Shown here one piece after another: positions 62,959 through 64,000 of a DNA stretch of 64,000 nucleotides; the stretch's first letter is position 1; the number at the start of each line of letters is the position of its first letter. This DNA comes from Streptomyces sp. MP131-18. Lineage in GTDB: Bacteria > Actinomycetota > Actinomycetes > Streptomycetales > Streptomycetaceae. The DNA lies in assembly GCF_001984575.1 (NCBI RefSeq), contig NZ_LZNS01000001.1, positions 3,919,656-3,983,655 of the forward strand, written 5' to 3'. The notes beneath the pieces are model-generated. The model worked only from the letters and a program-made list of their open reading frames with translations. It made no database searches and was not told the DNA's origin. Made by a program: the position numbers and the translations under genes.

Positions 62959-63294
62959 ATGAGTTTCACCCTTCCCACCGTGACGGCCGACGCCGTGCCC
63001 GCGGGCGCGCCGCTGCTCGACGTCCGCGAGCCCGAGGAGTGGGCCGCGGGGCATGCCGAGGGTGCGGTGCACATCCCGATCGGGCAGGTCGTCGAGCGCC
63101 TCGGCGAGATCACCGAGCTCGCGTCCGAGGGGCGCCTCCACGTGGTGTGCAAGGTCGGCGGCCGGTCCGCGCAGGTCACCGCCTACCTCGTGCAGCAGGG
63201 GCTCGACGCGGCGAACGTGGACGGCGGCATGCACGCCTGGCAGGCGTCGGGCCGCGCGCTGGTCGGCGAGGGGGACGACCCGTTCGTCCTCTGA
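62959..63294 (+). CDS. Single-domain rhodanese
   Basis: This 111-residue rhodanese has PLLDVREPEEWAAGHAEGAV and HIPIGQVVERL, and an active-site cysteine in VVCKVGGRSAQVTAYL (about residue 65). It transfers sulfane sulfur or works in redox relay. It lies 10 bp after the J-domain gene and is probably co-transcribed. Confidence 0.9.
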   Translation: MSFTLPTVTADAVPAGAPLLDVREPEEWAAGHAEGAVHIPIGQVVERLGEITELASEGRLHVVCKVGGRSAQVTAYLVQQGLDAANVDGGMHAWQASGRALVGEGDDPFVL

Positions 63295-63323
63295 CCGCCC
63301 CCGCCGCCGCGGCCGGACCGGGC

Positions 63324-64000
63324 CTACGGGGTGAGGGCCGCCAGCCGGGCCACCGCGTCGCGCAGGGACGCCTCGCGCCGGCAGAAGGAGAAGCGCACCA
63401 GCCACGGGGTGGTGTCCACGCCCTGCTGGAACGCCGAGGTCGGGATCGCCACCACCCCGGCGCGCTCCGGCAGTTCGCGGCAGAACCGCAGTCCGTCGTG
63501 GAAGCCCCACGGCCGGATGTCGGCCTGGAGGAAGTACCCGGCGTCCGCGCGGAAGGGGCTGAGCCCGGCCGCGCGCAGGCCGCCGGCCAGCAGGTCCCGG
63601 TTGCCGCGCAGCGTCTCCCGGAGCCCGGCCGCCCAGTCCGCGACGCCGCCGAGCGCGGTGCCGATGGCCTCCTGGTAGGGCGTGCCCGAGGCGTACGTCA
63701 GCCACTGTTTGACCGACATCACGGCCGCCACCAGCGCGGCGGGGCCGCTCACCCAGCCGACCTTCCAGCCGGTGACGTTGAACGTCTTGCCCGCGGAGCT
63801 GATCGTCAGGGTCCGTTCGCGCATGCCGGGCAGCGTCGCGATCGGCACGTGGCGGGCGCCGTCGTAGACCAGGTGCTCGTACACCTCGTCCGTGACGACC
63901 GTCAGATCGTGCTCGCACGCGGCCTCCGCGATGAGCACGAGTTCGTCCGGGGTGAACACCTTGCCGGTCGGATTGTGCGGCGAATTGAGCACAAGCAGCC
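63324..64000 (-). CDS. Class I/II PLP aminotransferase, 5' end cut by window
   Basis: The visible part covers about 225 residues to the stop and runs off the right edge. It includes LNSPHNPTGKVFTPDEL, VTDEVYEHLVYDG and the PLP-lysine in SSAGKTFNVTGWKVGW, then PWLVRFSFCRRE near the end. This pattern fits DapC-like N-succinyldiaminopimelate or kynurenine-type aminotransferases; substrate cannot be told from the partial sequence. Confidence 0.9.
   Translation of the reverse strand, partial: LLVLNSPHNPTGKVFTPDELVLIAEAACEHDLTVVTDEVYEHLVYDGARHVPIATLPGMRERTLTISSAGKTFNVTGWKVGWVSGPAALVAAVMSVKQWLTYASGTPYQEAIGTALGGVADWAAGLRETLRGNRDLLAGGLRAAGLSPFRADAGYFLQADIRPWGFHDGLRFCRELPERAGVVAIPTSAFQQGVDTTPWLVRFSFCRREASLRDAVARLAALTP

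Overview
The window is the chromosomal origin region of a very GC-rich actinobacterium, most likely a member of the Streptomycetaceae. The evidence is the gene order gnd-dnaN-oriC-dnaA-rpmH-rnpA-yidD-yidC-jag-rsmG-parA-parB-trxA-trxB, the Streptomyces-type parS site TGTTTCACGTGAAACA (six copies seen), the DnaA box form TTGTCCACA, frequent GTG starts, and the downstream order murJ-cca-ponA-padR-ino1-femX-rpsF-ssb-rpsR-rplI-dnaB-thiC.

Layout. 1-10.9 kb is the replication and segregation core. The roughly 800-bp oriC lies between dnaN and dnaA and holds many DnaA boxes plus what looks like a DnaA-trio unwinding module. The rpmH-to-rsmG ribosome and membrane-insertion operon and then parAB follow. 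10.9-18.4 kb holds thioredoxin (trxBA, with a SigR-type promoter), the SigM/anti-SigM pair, a membrane pseudokinase and the lipid II flippase MurJ. 18.4-28 kb holds a DUF6049 envelope protein, CCA-adding enzyme, an MFS transporter, a GT87-like glycosyltransferase and a class A PBP. 28-32.9 kb holds a PadR regulator with inositol-phosphate synthase, then an alanine-racemase-like protein with FemX. 33-39.3 kb holds rpsF-ssb-rpsR-rplI, a MATE exporter and dnaB. dnaB is interrupted in its Walker A motif by a 412-residue class 3 intein with a homing-endonuclease domain and two zinc-finger-like Cys clusters.

From 39.4 kb on the content is accessory or species-variable: a frameshifted MarR gene, VOC and AraC genes, acetyltransferases, a serine hydrolase, a flavohaemoprotein with a PNPOx-like partner, a Nudix protein, a cystathionine lyase-type enzyme and a fructosamine kinase. 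These are followed by small envelope proteins, YibE/F, TPP-riboswitch-controlled thiC, a TerF-like protein, a translationally coupled ATP-grasp/flavoprotein pair, a repeat-rich segment with a MITE-like element that supplies the azoR stop codon, azoR/hxlR, a J-domain protein, a rhodanese and a truncated aminotransferase at the right edge.

Recurring themes. DnaA boxes occur outside oriC before dnaA, parA and dnaB, suggesting that DnaA coordinates initiation, segregation and helicase supply. parS sites sit in unusual places: at the centre of a 54-bp perfect palindrome, and inside coding ends where they encode recurring VSRET or FHVK peptides. No tRNA, rRNA, CRISPR array or complete insertion sequence was recognised.
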